Assembly: GCA_003566505.1 (NCBI GenBank) | Contig: PXDA01000033.1 | Coordinates: 1-5,733 of the forward strand | Source: Mollicutes bacterium | GTDB lineage: Bacteria > Bacillota_I > Bacilli_A > RF39 > UBA660 | Direction of reading: 5' to 3' | DNA length: 5,733 nt | Part shown: piece by piece, positions 1 to 4,926 of the stretch | How the letters are laid out: each line of letters opens with the position of its first letter | Position numbering within the stretch: the first letter of the stretch is position 1 | Made by a program: the position numbers and the translations under genes | The notes under the pieces: model-generated | Told to the model about the DNA's origin: nothing | Seen by the model: only the letters and a program-made list of their open reading frames with translations | Database searches by the model: none

Positions 1-429
1 GGGATTATTGCTGATTTTTATACTATTTTAAAGGACAAGGATCAACAGGAAGTGGCTGATTATTATAATATTGATGTTGAAACATTAAATATATATTTAT
101 GTTTATTATCAAATTACCGAAATTTATGCGCTCATGAAGATATTTTGTTTGAACGAAGAACGCAAGTAAAAATACCAGATACTAAATATCATCAGGAATT
201 ACAAATTTCTCAAACTAATGATGAATATGTATATGGAAAAAATGATTTGTTTGCTTTAATAATTATTATGAAACAAATGTTACAAGAAGATGAATTTCAA
301 GAATTAATTTTTGAAATAAGTTATGAAGTAGATATTTTAAATAGTAAAATAGAGGTAGTGCCAACCAATGTGGTATTAAATAAAATTGGATTGCCTAATA
401 ATTGGCGTGATATTGTTAATATAGAGTGA
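1..429 (+). CDS. Abi family protein (Abi_2 / AbiD-AbiF-like), C-terminal part
   Basis: The frame is open from base 1 to a TGA stop, so this is the last 142 residues of a gene that starts to the left of the window. A GTG at 52 lies inside the open frame, has no ribosome site, and is not taken as the start. The motif R40-N-L-C-A-H45, followed by E-D-I-L-F-E-R-R, matches the RN-x-CAH-x-x-L-x-x-R signature of Abi_2 proteins. It also has the R-N-x3-H form of HEPN ribonuclease sites. Family knowledge: lactococcal AbiD and AbiF proteins of this group abort phage infection, and HEPN domains often cleave RNA. RNase activity here is inference. The remaining ~95 residues are helical-looking and match nothing I recognise. 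The htrA-like gene begins 10 nt downstream, so the two are probably co-transcribed. Family assignment is fairly secure; the missing N-terminus limits further statements. Confidence 0.8.
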   Translation, partial: GIIADFYTILKDKDQQEVADYYNIDVETLNIYLCLLSNYRNLCAHEDILFERRTQVKIPDTKYHQELQISQTNDEYVYGKNDLFALIIIMKQMLQEDEFQELIFEISYEVDILNSKIEVVPTNVVLNKIGLPNNWRDIVNIE

Positions 430-439
430 GGTGAAAAAT

Positions 440-1513
440 ATGCGAAAAATTATAACAAGTTTAATAATTGTGGCGGCTTTTCTTGCTGGTGCGTATACAA
501 CGGTTTATTTAGTTGATACGATTGAAGTGGAAAAGGAAATAATTGAAAAAAGAGAAATTATTGGTGAGGAATCAATTGCACCAGCTGTTGCAAGTATTTA
601 TGATGCGGTGGTGTTAATTGAAACAAAACAAGGAAATTCAGTAATTAATTCTGGAACGGGCTTTTTTTACAAATATGAGGATGAAAAAGGATATTTAATT
701 ACTAATTATCATGTAATCGCCCAAGGTGATAACGTGACAGTTGTAACTAATGAAGAAGAAGAAATAGAAGCGGAAGTTATTGGTAAGGATATTTTCACAG
801 ACCTAGCAGTTTTGCGGGTTGAAGATTTTGAGGTGCCTACTGTAGTGACTTTTGGCGAAGGTTCAAAAATGGCGATTGGTGAAAGAGTCTTTACTATTGG
901 TTCTCCCTTGGGGAGGCAATATATGGGAACGGTAACTAAAGGTGTTTTATCAGCGCATAATAGAAGGGTAGAAACTAATTTAGGAAATCAAAGAGTTTTG
1001 TTTGAGGTATTACAAACAGATGCTGCGATTAATCCCGGAAATAGCGGTGGGCCTTTGGTTAATCAAGATGGCGAGGTTATTGGCATTAATTCTATGAAAA
1101 TAGTGCAAGAAACTATTGAAGGAATTGGTTTTGCTATTCCGGTTGAAAGTGTAAAAAATATTATCAATCAATTGGAAAAAGGTGAAGAAAATAAAAGACC
1201 TTTTCTTGGGATTGCGATGTTAGATGCCAGTGATCAAGCGGCTTTATTTGCACACCGAATTGCACTACCGCGTAATTATCAATATGGTGTTGTTATTTTA
1301 GAAGTTGAGGAAGAAAGTGATGCTGATATTGGTGGTTTAGAAGAAATGGATGTTGTTTTAGAGTTTAACGAAGAGATTGTAAAAAGTAGTGCGCATTTTC
1401 GCTTTTTATTATATCAACAAGTAATTGGTGATGAAATTAATTTAAAAATAGAACGGGATCAAGAAGTTAAAGAAATAACAATAAAACTAGAAAGTCAATT
1501 AAAAACAGATTAA
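440..1513 (+). CDS. htrA: HtrA/DegP-like membrane-anchored serine protease with PDZ domain
   Basis: This encodes a 357-residue trypsin-fold protease of the HtrA family, which degrades or trims misfolded proteins outside the membrane. A single N-terminal helix (about residues 4-26) should act as an uncleaved anchor. A charged linker follows, then the protease domain (about 47-245) with the triad H91 (TNYHVI), D121 (TDLAVL) and S202 (NPGNSGGPL). One PDZ domain (about 254-351) starts at RPFLGI; its usual GLxxGD turn reads GLEEMD here. All catalytic residues are intact and the length suits single-PDZ HtrA proteins of Gram-positive bacteria. The ATG at 440 is preferred over the in-frame GTG at 431, because the ribosome site AGGTGA (429-434) overlaps that GTG and sits 5 nt before the ATG. 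The site also touches the stop of the Abi_2 gene, and no separate promoter is visible, so coupled expression is likely. The gene ends in a hairpin terminator. Confidence 0.93.
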   Translation: MRKIITSLIIVAAFLAGAYTTVYLVDTIEVEKEIIEKREIIGEESIAPAVASIYDAVVLIETKQGNSVINSGTGFFYKYEDEKGYLITNYHVIAQGDNVTVVTNEEEEIEAEVIGKDIFTDLAVLRVEDFEVPTVVTFGEGSKMAIGERVFTIGSPLGRQYMGTVTKGVLSAHNRRVETNLGNQRVLFEVLQTDAAINPGNSGGPLVNQDGEVIGINSMKIVQETIEGIGFAIPVESVKNIINQLEKGEENKRPFLGIAMLDASDQAALFAHRIALPRNYQYGVVILEVEEESDADIGGLEEMDVVLEFNEEIVKSSAHFRFLLYQQVIGDEINLKIERDQEVKEITIKLESQLKTD

Positions 1514-1517
1514 ACAA

Positions 1518-1546
1518 TTGAAAATGCAAATCAAGTGTGATATACT
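1518..1546 (+). promoter_or_regulatory. Promoter of tRNA-Trp, nested in the htrA terminator
   Basis: TTGAAA (1518-1523) and TATACT (1541-1546) are separated by 17 nt. TGA directly before the -10 box forms an extended -10. This is the strongest sigma-A-type promoter in the window. Transcription would start near 1553, only about 7 nt before the mature tRNA 5' end. The promoter and terminator occupy the same bases. Confidence 0.75.
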
Positions 1547-1558
1547 TGATTTGTTTTT
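1527..1558 (+). terminator. Rho-independent terminator of the htrA-like gene
   Basis: A perfect 10-bp stem, CAAATCAAGT (1527-1536) with ACTTGATTTG (1544-1553), closes a 7-nt loop and is followed by five T (1554-1558). It begins 13 nt after the htrA stop. The -10 box of the tRNA-Trp promoter lies in its loop and right arm. Confidence 0.85.
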
Positions 1559-1559
1559 A

Positions 1560-1633
1560 AGGGGCGTAGTTAAATGGTATAATGACGGTCTCCAAAACCG
1601 TGGTTGGGGGTTCGATTCCCTCCGCCCCTGCCA
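1560..1633 (+). tRNA. trnW: tRNA-Trp (anticodon CCA)
   Basis: The 74-nt sequence folds into a full cloverleaf. The acceptor stem AGGGGCG pairs perfectly with CGCCCCT. The D stem is GTTA/TAAT with loop AATGGTA. The anticodon stem ACGGT/ACCGT closes loop CTCCAAA, giving anticodon CCA. There is a 4-nt variable loop, and the T stem GGGGG/CCCTC (one G-U pair) closes loop TTCGATT. The discriminator base is G and the 3' CCA is encoded in the DNA. It reads only UGG, which agrees with UGA serving as a stop in this genome. The acceptor and discriminator match what I recall of Bacillus tRNA-Trp. No second tRNA lies next to it, so it appears to be a single-tRNA transcript. Confidence 0.97.
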
Positions 1634-1816
1634 TTAAGTAATGAAGCGGCTTCTAAAAGTTGGAAAAAAGATTGTATAATTAAATACATTCTTTAAACCA
1701 AGTGGTAGGAACTGTTTTTTTATGAAATTAAACATGTGTAGAGAGCATATAATAGAAGGAAAATCTTTGTATTATATAAGTGAAGGATATGCTAGTTTTC
1801 GACGTTGGAATAAAGC

Positions 1817-1866
1817 ACATGATAACACATGATAACATATGATAGTATATGATGACATGTGATAAT
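1817..1866. repeat. Five tandem 10-bp repeats
   Basis: The consecutive units are acatgataac, acatgataac, atatgatagt, atatgatgac and atgtgataat. TGAT is kept at the same place in every unit, and the first two units are identical. The 10-bp period is close to one DNA helix turn, so each unit presents the same face. The function is not known. Confidence 0.85.
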
Positions 1867-1884
1867 TTAGAAGTTAAAATAAAA

Positions 1885-1907
1885 AAGCAGGCATTATAAG
1901 CCTGTTT
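1885..1907. terminator. Possible terminator hairpin after the repeat array
   Basis: CAGGC (1888-1892) pairs with GCCTG (1900-1904) around a 7-nt loop. On the plus strand the stem extends by G-U and two A-U pairs. An A run lies on the left and TTT on the right. The plus-strand T tract is interrupted (tttaaagtttacttttt). Read on the minus strand, the stem is shorter but followed by CTTTTTTA. It could end transcripts from either side. Confidence 0.4.
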
Positions 1908-1943
1908 AAAGTTTACTTTTTAGGTGGATTTGCAGTTAATATT

Positions 1944-1975
1944 AAACTATGAAATCCATTTTTTATAGTTTTTTT
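1944..1975 (+). terminator. AT-rich hairpin with T tract overlapping the acetyltransferase promoter
   Basis: An 11-bp stem (1944-1954 with 1961-1971, one G-U pair, one G-C pair) closes a 6-nt loop and is followed by four more T up to 1975. The shape is that of an intrinsic terminator, but the stem is weak. It runs directly into the extended -10 motif at 1975-1983. Confidence 0.4.
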
Positions 1976-1983
1976 GTTATAAT
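1975..1983 (+). promoter_or_regulatory. Extended -10 promoter of the first acetyltransferase gene
   Basis: TGT directly followed by a perfect TATAAT (1978-1983). No good -35 box is present 16-18 nt upstream, as is usual for extended -10 promoters. Transcription from about 1990 would give a leader of roughly 43 nt. Confidence 0.65.
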
Positions 1984-2032
1984 GTTAATTAAAGAAAGCG
2001 GTTTTGGAAAGAATTTTGGAGGAGTGAAAAAA

Positions 2033-2587
2033 ATGAATCATAAAGGGACGGTAATGCTAGAAACCAATCGACTGCGGTTAAGAAGATTTGAATTAGATGA
2101 TGCGGAAGCAATTTTTAATAATTGGGCCTCTGATGAAAAAGTTGCACAATATTTAACATGGAAAGCGCATGAAAATATTGCGGTTACTAAAAAAGTTTTA
2201 AGTGAGTGGGGTAATTCTTATCAAAATAAAGAATATTATCGATGGGGAATTGTTGTTAAAGAAACAAACGAATTAATTGGGTCAATTGGCGTAGAAGGAA
2301 ATAAAGAGAATAGACTTATCTGTGAAATTGGTTTCTATATTGGTAGAGAATATTTGGGTAAGGGATATGTCGCAGAAGCGCTTAATAGAATTATTGAGTT
2401 TTTATTTACTGAAACTAAGTGTAATCGTATAGAAATAGTGCATGATGTTGCAAACGTTAATTCAGGTAAAGTGATACGAAAATGTAATTTTAAATTTGAA
2501 GGTATACTAAGAGATCGAGGATTAAGCAATGAGTTGGAATTAATTGATTTAGCTATGTATTCGCTTTTAAAAAGAGAGTGGCGATAG
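2033..2587 (+). CDS. GNAT N-acetyltransferase, RimJ/RimL-like
   Basis: This 184-residue protein has the layout of the Acetyltransf_3 group (RimJ/RimL type), which moves an acetyl group from acetyl-CoA to an amine on a protein N-terminus or small molecule. The start TNRLRLRRF (11-19) is the typical first strand. FYIGREYLGKGYVAEAL (101-117) is the acetyl-CoA binding loop, with the Q/R-x-x-G-x-G/A element kept as R-E-Y-L-G-K-G. NVNSGKVIRKCNFKFEG (141-157) is the usual late helix and strand, with Asn and Ser in their normal places. The ATG at 2033 is chosen because GGAGGAG (2018-2024) lies 8 nt before it. An in-frame ATG at 1949 would sit upstream of the likely transcription start and adds an unrelated hydrophobic stretch. 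The substrate cannot be told; GNATs of this type range from ribosomal-protein modifiers to antibiotic-resistance enzymes. Confidence 0.9.
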   Translation: MNHKGTVMLETNRLRLRRFELDDAEAIFNNWASDEKVAQYLTWKAHENIAVTKKVLSEWGNSYQNKEYYRWGIVVKETNELIGSIGVEGNKENRLICEIGFYIGREYLGKGYVAEALNRIIEFLFTETKCNRIEIVHDVANVNSGKVIRKCNFKFEGILRDRGLSNELELIDLAMYSLLKREWR

Positions 2588-2663
2588 TTTTGTTTTATAG
2601 AAGTAAAAAAAATTATGTGATTATTAGTTAAATAAGAAAAAATTTTAAGGAGGTGCTACTAAA

Positions 2664-3116
2664 ATGAAAAAAGCAACAGTAAAAGAGTTAATAAAAAACG
2701 AAAAATTATTGCATAAAATGTATGAGCTAATTTTAAATGATTATTATGAAGTTTCTGCCAGTAATTTTCCGCTTGAAAATTATATTTTTACATTACGAGC
2801 TAATAATGATCAAAAAAAAGTTTTTTATTTAGAAGAAGAAGGAAAAATTGTCAGTTATTTAGAAAGCGAATTAGTAACAAATGGTAAATATTATATTTCG
2901 ATGCTAACAACAGACAAAAATTATCGTAATAAAGGATATGGCAAAGATTTATTGCGTGATACGATAAATGATTTGCAAAAACTAGGGGCGCAAAAAATAA
3001 TTGTGCATATTAACGAACAAAAACCTTGGGTGATAGCTTTTTGTCAAAACATGGGTTTTAAAAAAGAAGAAAAGCCTGGTAGTGATGAAGTGGTTTTAAC
3101 ATTAACCTTATCATAA
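2664..3116 (+). CDS. GNAT N-acetyltransferase (Acetyltransf_1 type)
   Basis: A 150-residue single-domain GNAT. The acetyl-CoA loop is YRNKGYGKDLL (88-98), matching R/Q-x-x-G-x-G/A as R89-N-K-G-Y-G94. It follows strand YISMLTTDKN (77-86). AFCQNMGFKKEE (125-136) is the classic late motif, where an AFYxxxGF helix packs against the cofactor. The ribosome site AAGGAGGTG (2647-2655) lies 8 nt before the ATG and is near perfect. The gene starts 76 nt after the preceding acetyltransferase and has no clear promoter of its own, so read-through from that gene is likely. The two acetyltransferases belong to different subgroups and are not tandem duplicates. The N-terminal ~60 residues, which normally set the substrate, show no recognisable motif; the acceptor is unknown. 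Confidence 0.88.
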   Translation: MKKATVKELIKNEKLLHKMYELILNDYYEVSASNFPLENYIFTLRANNDQKKVFYLEEEGKIVSYLESELVTNGKYYISMLTTDKNYRNKGYGKDLLRDTINDLQKLGAQKIIVHINEQKPWVIAFCQNMGFKKEEKPGSDEVVLTLTLS

Positions 3117-3127
3117 TAATGGTTAAT
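3101..3127. repeat. Short inverted repeat over the acetyltransferase stop codon
   Basis: ATTAACC (3101-3107) and GGTTAAT (3121-3127) are exact reverse complements around a 13-nt spacer. The repeat spans the TAA stop of the second acetyltransferase and the likely -35 box of the next gene. No T tract follows, so it is not a standard terminator. It may be an operator or chance. Confidence 0.35.
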
Positions 3128-3151
3128 AAAAATTTTAATGTATGTTATAAT
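3123..3151 (+). promoter_or_regulatory. Promoter of the small membrane protein gene
   Basis: TTAATA (3123-3128), a 17-nt spacer, and TATAAT (3146-3151) preceded by TGT as an extended -10. The expected start near 3158 falls on the first base of the ribosome site GGGAGGG (3158-3164), leaving a leader of only about 14 nt. Confidence 0.6.
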
Positions 3152-3171
3152 TTAATCGGGAGGGAAAGCAA

Positions 3172-3375
3172 ATGAAAAGTTTTATTTATGGAATGCTTAC
3201 AAAGGCACAAAAATTTAATTTACTTGATTTTGCTTTTTTCAAAACAACTTTGATTTTTCTTGGTATATTATTGGGGGCTTATTTCAGTGATTTTTTTCGT
3301 GAAAACATTATAATAGTTTGGCTTATTTTTCTGGTATCATATGGATATATTATATATTCATTGTATATAAGATAA
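3172..3375 (+). CDS. Small two-helix membrane protein of unknown function
   Basis: A 67-residue protein. A short amphipathic N-terminus (1-18) precedes two hydrophobic helices (about 22-39 and 45-65). These are joined by a tight loop, SDFFREN, that carries the few charges. GGGAGGG (3158-3164) lies 7 nt before the ATG. The pattern LDFxxFK, then LGxLLGxYFxxFF, then a second hydrophobic segment, resembles short conserved proteins that databases sometimes label 'permease of phosphate ABC transporter'. That label is not supported by the sequence: it is far too short for a permease and has no transport motif. A promoter directly in front and a terminator 75 nt behind indicate a single-gene unit. 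The function is unknown. Confidence 0.75.
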   Translation: MKSFIYGMLTKAQKFNLLDFAFFKTTLIFLGILLGAYFSDFFRENIIIVWLIFLVSYGYIIYSLYIR

Positions 3376-3449
3376 GAAATTTATTAATAATTACGGATGA
3401 TAATGGCACAATAAAAGCGATATCGAGGGATAAAAAAAAATAAGCAAAT
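3376..3449. other. Short spacer before the convergent terminator
   Basis: This AT-rich spacer has no gene, no promoter and no ribosome site. The only recognisable element is a small palindrome CGATATCG near 3418. Confidence 0.5.
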
Positions 3450-3481
3450 AAAAACATATGAATTTTTTCATATGTTTTTTT
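3450..3481. terminator. Bidirectional terminator between convergent genes
   Basis: A perfect 13-bp stem, AAAAACATATGAA (3450-3462) with TTCATATGTTTTT (3467-3479), closes a TTTT loop. On the plus strand the T run continues to 3481. On the minus strand the stem itself ends in five T followed by ATTT. It serves the small membrane protein gene from the left and the lipoprotein gene from the right. A further weak repeat, TCATAA/TTATGA (3481-3486, 3495-3500), sits between it and the lipoprotein stop. Confidence 0.85.
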
Positions 3482-3513
3482 CATAAGACAAACTTTATGA
3501 GTTTTTTATTAAG

Positions 3514-4038
3514 TTATTCTGCTTTCTCAAACATAATAGCATATTCCATACTATCATCTGTTAACGAAGTTTGAATTGTTAAGTTAAGGGTATCTTCATC
3601 AGTTGTTATTAATAAATTTATTTCTTCATCGGTTGATTGAATTCTTTCATTGGCTAGTTCATCTTCAACGTAAGGGCCGTCACTAGCTTTTAAGGTCAAC
3701 CAGTAATCGTCATTGGCATCAGTTGCTAAGTTAAATAAAGTAACGCGATATTCTTCGCCGGGGGTTGCAGGAATGCGATAATTTACTGAGCGATTTATAG
3801 TAAAATCATAATCTAATAAATCACCTTCATAAATAAAACCTTCTTCCATTATATAAGGATTTTCCCAACTACCGTCACCTGAAACATCTTCATTAATATC
3901 ATTATTTTCTTCCAATTGTGTACCATTTTCTACTTCATTTTCCTCTTCTTTAGGTGCTTCGGTTTCATCATTAAAACATCCAGCAATAAATAATAGCATT
4001 ATTAGTAAATAAATTGGGATAGTTTTTCTTTTCAACAT
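3514..4038 (-). CDS. Secreted lipoprotein with a C-terminal beta-rich domain
   Basis: A 174-residue predicted lipoprotein. Residues 1-20 form a type II signal peptide with basic start M-L-K-R-K, hydrophobic core, and lipobox I-A-G-C with the acylated Cys at 21. Residues 22-52 are an acidic, Glu/Asn-rich linker that would hold the domain away from the membrane. GDGSWENPY (55-63) opens a probable beta-sandwich to residue 174. The pattern GDGSWENPY...G...Y.G......NYRIPATPGEEYRVTLF resembles bacterial pre-peptidase C-terminal (PPC)-like domains; this is pattern recognition, not a search result. No catalytic motif is visible. AAGGAG (4045-4050 on the minus strand) lies 6 nt before the ATG. The gene has its own extended -10 promoter and converges on the small membrane protein gene. 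A surface binding role is plausible but unproven. Confidence 0.85.
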   Translation of the reverse strand: MLKRKTIPIYLLIMLLFIAGCFNDETEAPKEEENEVENGTQLEENNDINEDVSGDGSWENPYIMEEGFIYEGDLLDYDFTINRSVNYRIPATPGEEYRVTLFNLATDANDDYWLTLKASDGPYVEDELANERIQSTDEEINLLITTDEDTLNLTIQTSLTDDSMEYAIMFEKAE

Positions 4039-4067
4039 TTTTAACTCCTTTCTAAATGTGTATGAAT

Positions 4068-4076
4068 ATTATAACA
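4068..4076 (-). promoter_or_regulatory. Extended -10 promoter of the lipoprotein gene
   Basis: On the minus strand TGT (4076-4074) directly precedes a perfect TATAAT (4073-4068). The -35 region is a T run with little match. Transcription would start near 4061, giving a leader of about 23 nt. The promoter faces away from the Fic promoter some 60 nt to the right. Confidence 0.6.
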
Positions 4077-4094
4077 TTTTTTAAGGTTAAAAAA

Positions 4095-4134
4095 AAATAA
4101 ATCTTTATTTATTTAGAAAATAAAGAATTTATTT
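4095..4134. repeat. Long imperfect inverted repeat over the Fic promoter
   Basis: The left arm (4095-4110, 16 nt) and right arm (4118-4134, 17 nt) are reverse complements except for one extra A in the right arm, around a 7-nt centre. It covers the -35 box and reaches the TG of the extended -10. It lies upstream of the predicted transcript, so it would act as DNA, for example as an operator. Both arms contain only A and T apart from one G-C pair. Confidence 0.65.
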
Positions 4135-4142
4135 GGTATAAT
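4114..4142 (+). promoter_or_regulatory. Promoter of the Fic-family gene
   Basis: TAGAAA (4114-4119), a 17-nt spacer, and TATAAT (4137-4142) preceded by TGG as an extended -10. Transcription would start near 4149, giving a leader of about 60 nt. The leader contains the hairpin GCTAA-GTG-TTAGC (4172-4184). Confidence 0.6.
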
Positions 4143-4157
4143 GAATTTAGAAAAGTT

Positions 4158-4186
4158 TTGACAGGGAATAAGCTAAGTGTTAGCAT
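4158..4186 (+). promoter_or_regulatory. Possible second Fic promoter with an overlapping palindrome
   Basis: A perfect -35 consensus TTGACA (4158-4163) stands 17 nt before TAGCAT (4181-4186, 4 of 6 matches to TATAAT). The palindrome GCTAAGTGTTAGC (4172-4184) overlaps the spacer and -10 box. It could be an operator here, or a small hairpin in RNA made from the upstream promoter. Confidence 0.35.
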
Positions 4187-4208
4187 AGCGAAAAAAGGAG
4201 TGGGAAAC

Positions 4209-4571
4209 GTGGTTAATAAAATATTTGAAGATGATAATTTTTTTGAGGAGTATTTAAATGCTTTTTGTGGGCGCTTTACAAATGAAAGCCTTGACCTTTC
4301 TTTTGAAACGCCGCTTCCTTACACAAAGCATGGAATTAAATTTCACAATAATTATAAAGCTCTTCAACAGGCAATGCTTTTCTTAAATGAAGAAAGGGAC
4401 ATTCGTATTAATGAAATGATTGAAATTGCTGATTTAGTTAACGGGCCAGATGCTTTTATTAGAAAAGGATTTCGTAAAACATATGTTGAAGTTAACGGGG
4501 CTGATTGGAAACCTTCGGAAGCCGATCAAATATATAATCATATTAACAATTTATTTGGAAATTATTTTTAA
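4209..4571 (+). CDS. Fic family protein, N-terminal part (frame broken)
   Basis: A 120-residue reading frame with the N-terminal half of a Fic-domain protein. Fic enzymes transfer AMP or another phosphate-containing group to target proteins. NNYKALQQAMLFL (about 43-55) and FRKTYVEVNGADWKPSEADQIYNHINNLF (about 88-116) match the family pattern of a first helix, then YR-x-x-x-V-x-I, then a proline before the next helix. The GTG at 4209 is taken as start because AAGGAG (4195-4200) lies 8 nt before it; a TTG at 4158 overlaps a promoter-like TTGACA and lacks a ribosome site. I do not find a clear inhibitory [ST]-x3-E-[GN] motif in this half: the place where it would be expected reads F-T-N-E-S-L-D-L-S-F. 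The catalytic motif is absent here because the frame ends at TAA (4569-4571); it continues in the next frame. Alone this product should be inactive. Confidence 0.75.
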   Translation: MVNKIFEDDNFFEEYLNAFCGRFTNESLDLSFETPLPYTKHGIKFHNNYKALQQAMLFLNEERDIRINEMIEIADLVNGPDAFIRKGFRKTYVEVNGADWKPSEADQIYNHINNLFGNYF

Positions 4572-4573
4572 TG
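4565..4573 (+). other. Frame break in the Fic gene: T5 run with TAATG overlap
   Basis: The first frame reads TAT TTT TAA and the second begins with the ATG that shares the last A of that stop. Adding one T to the five-T run (4565-4569) would read TAT TTT TTA ATG and join both frames into one Fic protein of about 220 residues. The natural reading is a one-base loss. A sequencing error, slippage, or two translationally coupled genes are the alternatives. Confidence 0.75.
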
Positions 4574-4870
4574 TGGTCTGCGCTAGAGGATCCTTTTGAG
4601 CGTGAGGCAATGTTTCATATTAATTTTATTAAAATTCATCCGTTTGAAGATGCGAATGGGCGAACGAGGCGGATAATTTTAGTGCATAATTTAATTAAAA
4701 ATCATTTGGCACCCGTTATTATTACTGAAGAAGAAAAACAACAATATTTTGATTTTATTGCTAATGATGATTATAAAGGGTTTGCTGATTTTTTGCGACA
4801 AAGATCTTTAGAAGAAGAAAAAATAATGAATCAATTATATGAAGAAAAAATTGATAAAAAACAAAGATAA
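4571..4870 (+). CDS. Fic family protein, C-terminal part with the catalytic motif
   Basis: A 99-residue frame holding the active-site half of a Fic protein. H23-P-F-E-D-A-N-G-R-T-R-R34 fits the Fic motif HxFx(D/E)(G/A)N(G/K)RxxR with every catalytic and phosphate-binding position kept. The preceding helix HINFIKI (16-22) and the following hydrophobic helix (RIILVHNLIKN, 34-44) are also typical. The charged tail contains S79-L-E-E-E83-K, which has an S-x3-E spacing like class III C-terminal inhibitory helices but lacks the following G or N; I treat this as a weak hint. The ATG at 4571 overlaps the stop of the first half, with no separate ribosome site of good quality, so any translation would depend on coupling or a frameshift. 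Intact catalytic residues suggest the break is recent, or an error. No antitoxin-like gene stands next to it. Confidence 0.8.
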   Translation: MWSALEDPFEREAMFHINFIKIHPFEDANGRTRRIILVHNLIKNHLAPVIITEEEKQQYFDFIANDDYKGFADFLRQRSLEEEKIMNQLYEEKIDKKQR

Positions 4871-4893
4871 AAAGAGATAATGCTCTCTTTTTT
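4869..4893 (+). terminator. Rho-independent terminator of the Fic gene
   Basis: AAAAAGAGA (4869-4877) pairs perfectly with TCTCTTTTT (4884-4892) around a 6-nt loop, with a run of six T (4888-4893). The left arm begins inside the TAA stop codon (4868-4870). The A run also makes it usable from the opposite side. Confidence 0.85.
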
Positions 4894-4926
4894 AATTGTA
4901 AAGTATATAATTTTTTTTAAAAAAAG

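Larger units (their letters stand above)
1634..2032. other. Long intergenic region without a convincing gene
   Basis: About 400 nt between tRNA-Trp and the first acetyltransferase. It holds an isolated TATAAT (1675-1680) with no good -35 box, a 36-codon ORF (1722-1832), five tandem 10-bp repeats (1817-1866), a hairpin at 1885-1907, and a second hairpin at 1944-1971 running into an extended -10 promoter. The 36-codon ORF has only a distant purine-rich stretch as ribosome site and a tail that reads into the repeats, so I do not call it a gene. The run actgttttttt (1711-1721) could end the tRNA transcript, but no strong stem precedes it. Confidence 0.6.

Noticed and set aside
431..439. GTG start for the HtrA-like protease
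   Set aside because: The GTG is itself part of the ribosome site AGGTGA that serves the ATG at 440.
1817..1866. CRISPR array
   Set aside because: The units are 10 bp with no spacers and no cas genes are present.
1949..2032. Upstream in-frame ATG that would add 28 residues to the first acetyltransferase
   Set aside because: It has no ribosome site and lies upstream of the likely transcription start, whereas GGAGGAG sits 8 nt before the ATG at 2033.
2335..2529. A 64-codon minus-strand open frame inside the first acetyltransferase
   Set aside because: It lies fully opposite a well-supported GNAT gene, has no ribosome site and no recognisable protein pattern.
2033..3116. The two GNAT genes as a tandem duplication
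   Set aside because: Their acetyl-CoA loops, lengths and N-termini differ and they belong to different GNAT subgroups.
4158..4208. TTG start that would add 17 residues to the Fic N-terminal part
   Set aside because: No ribosome site precedes it, while AAGGAG is well placed for the GTG at 4209. The TTG is part of a promoter-like TTGACA.
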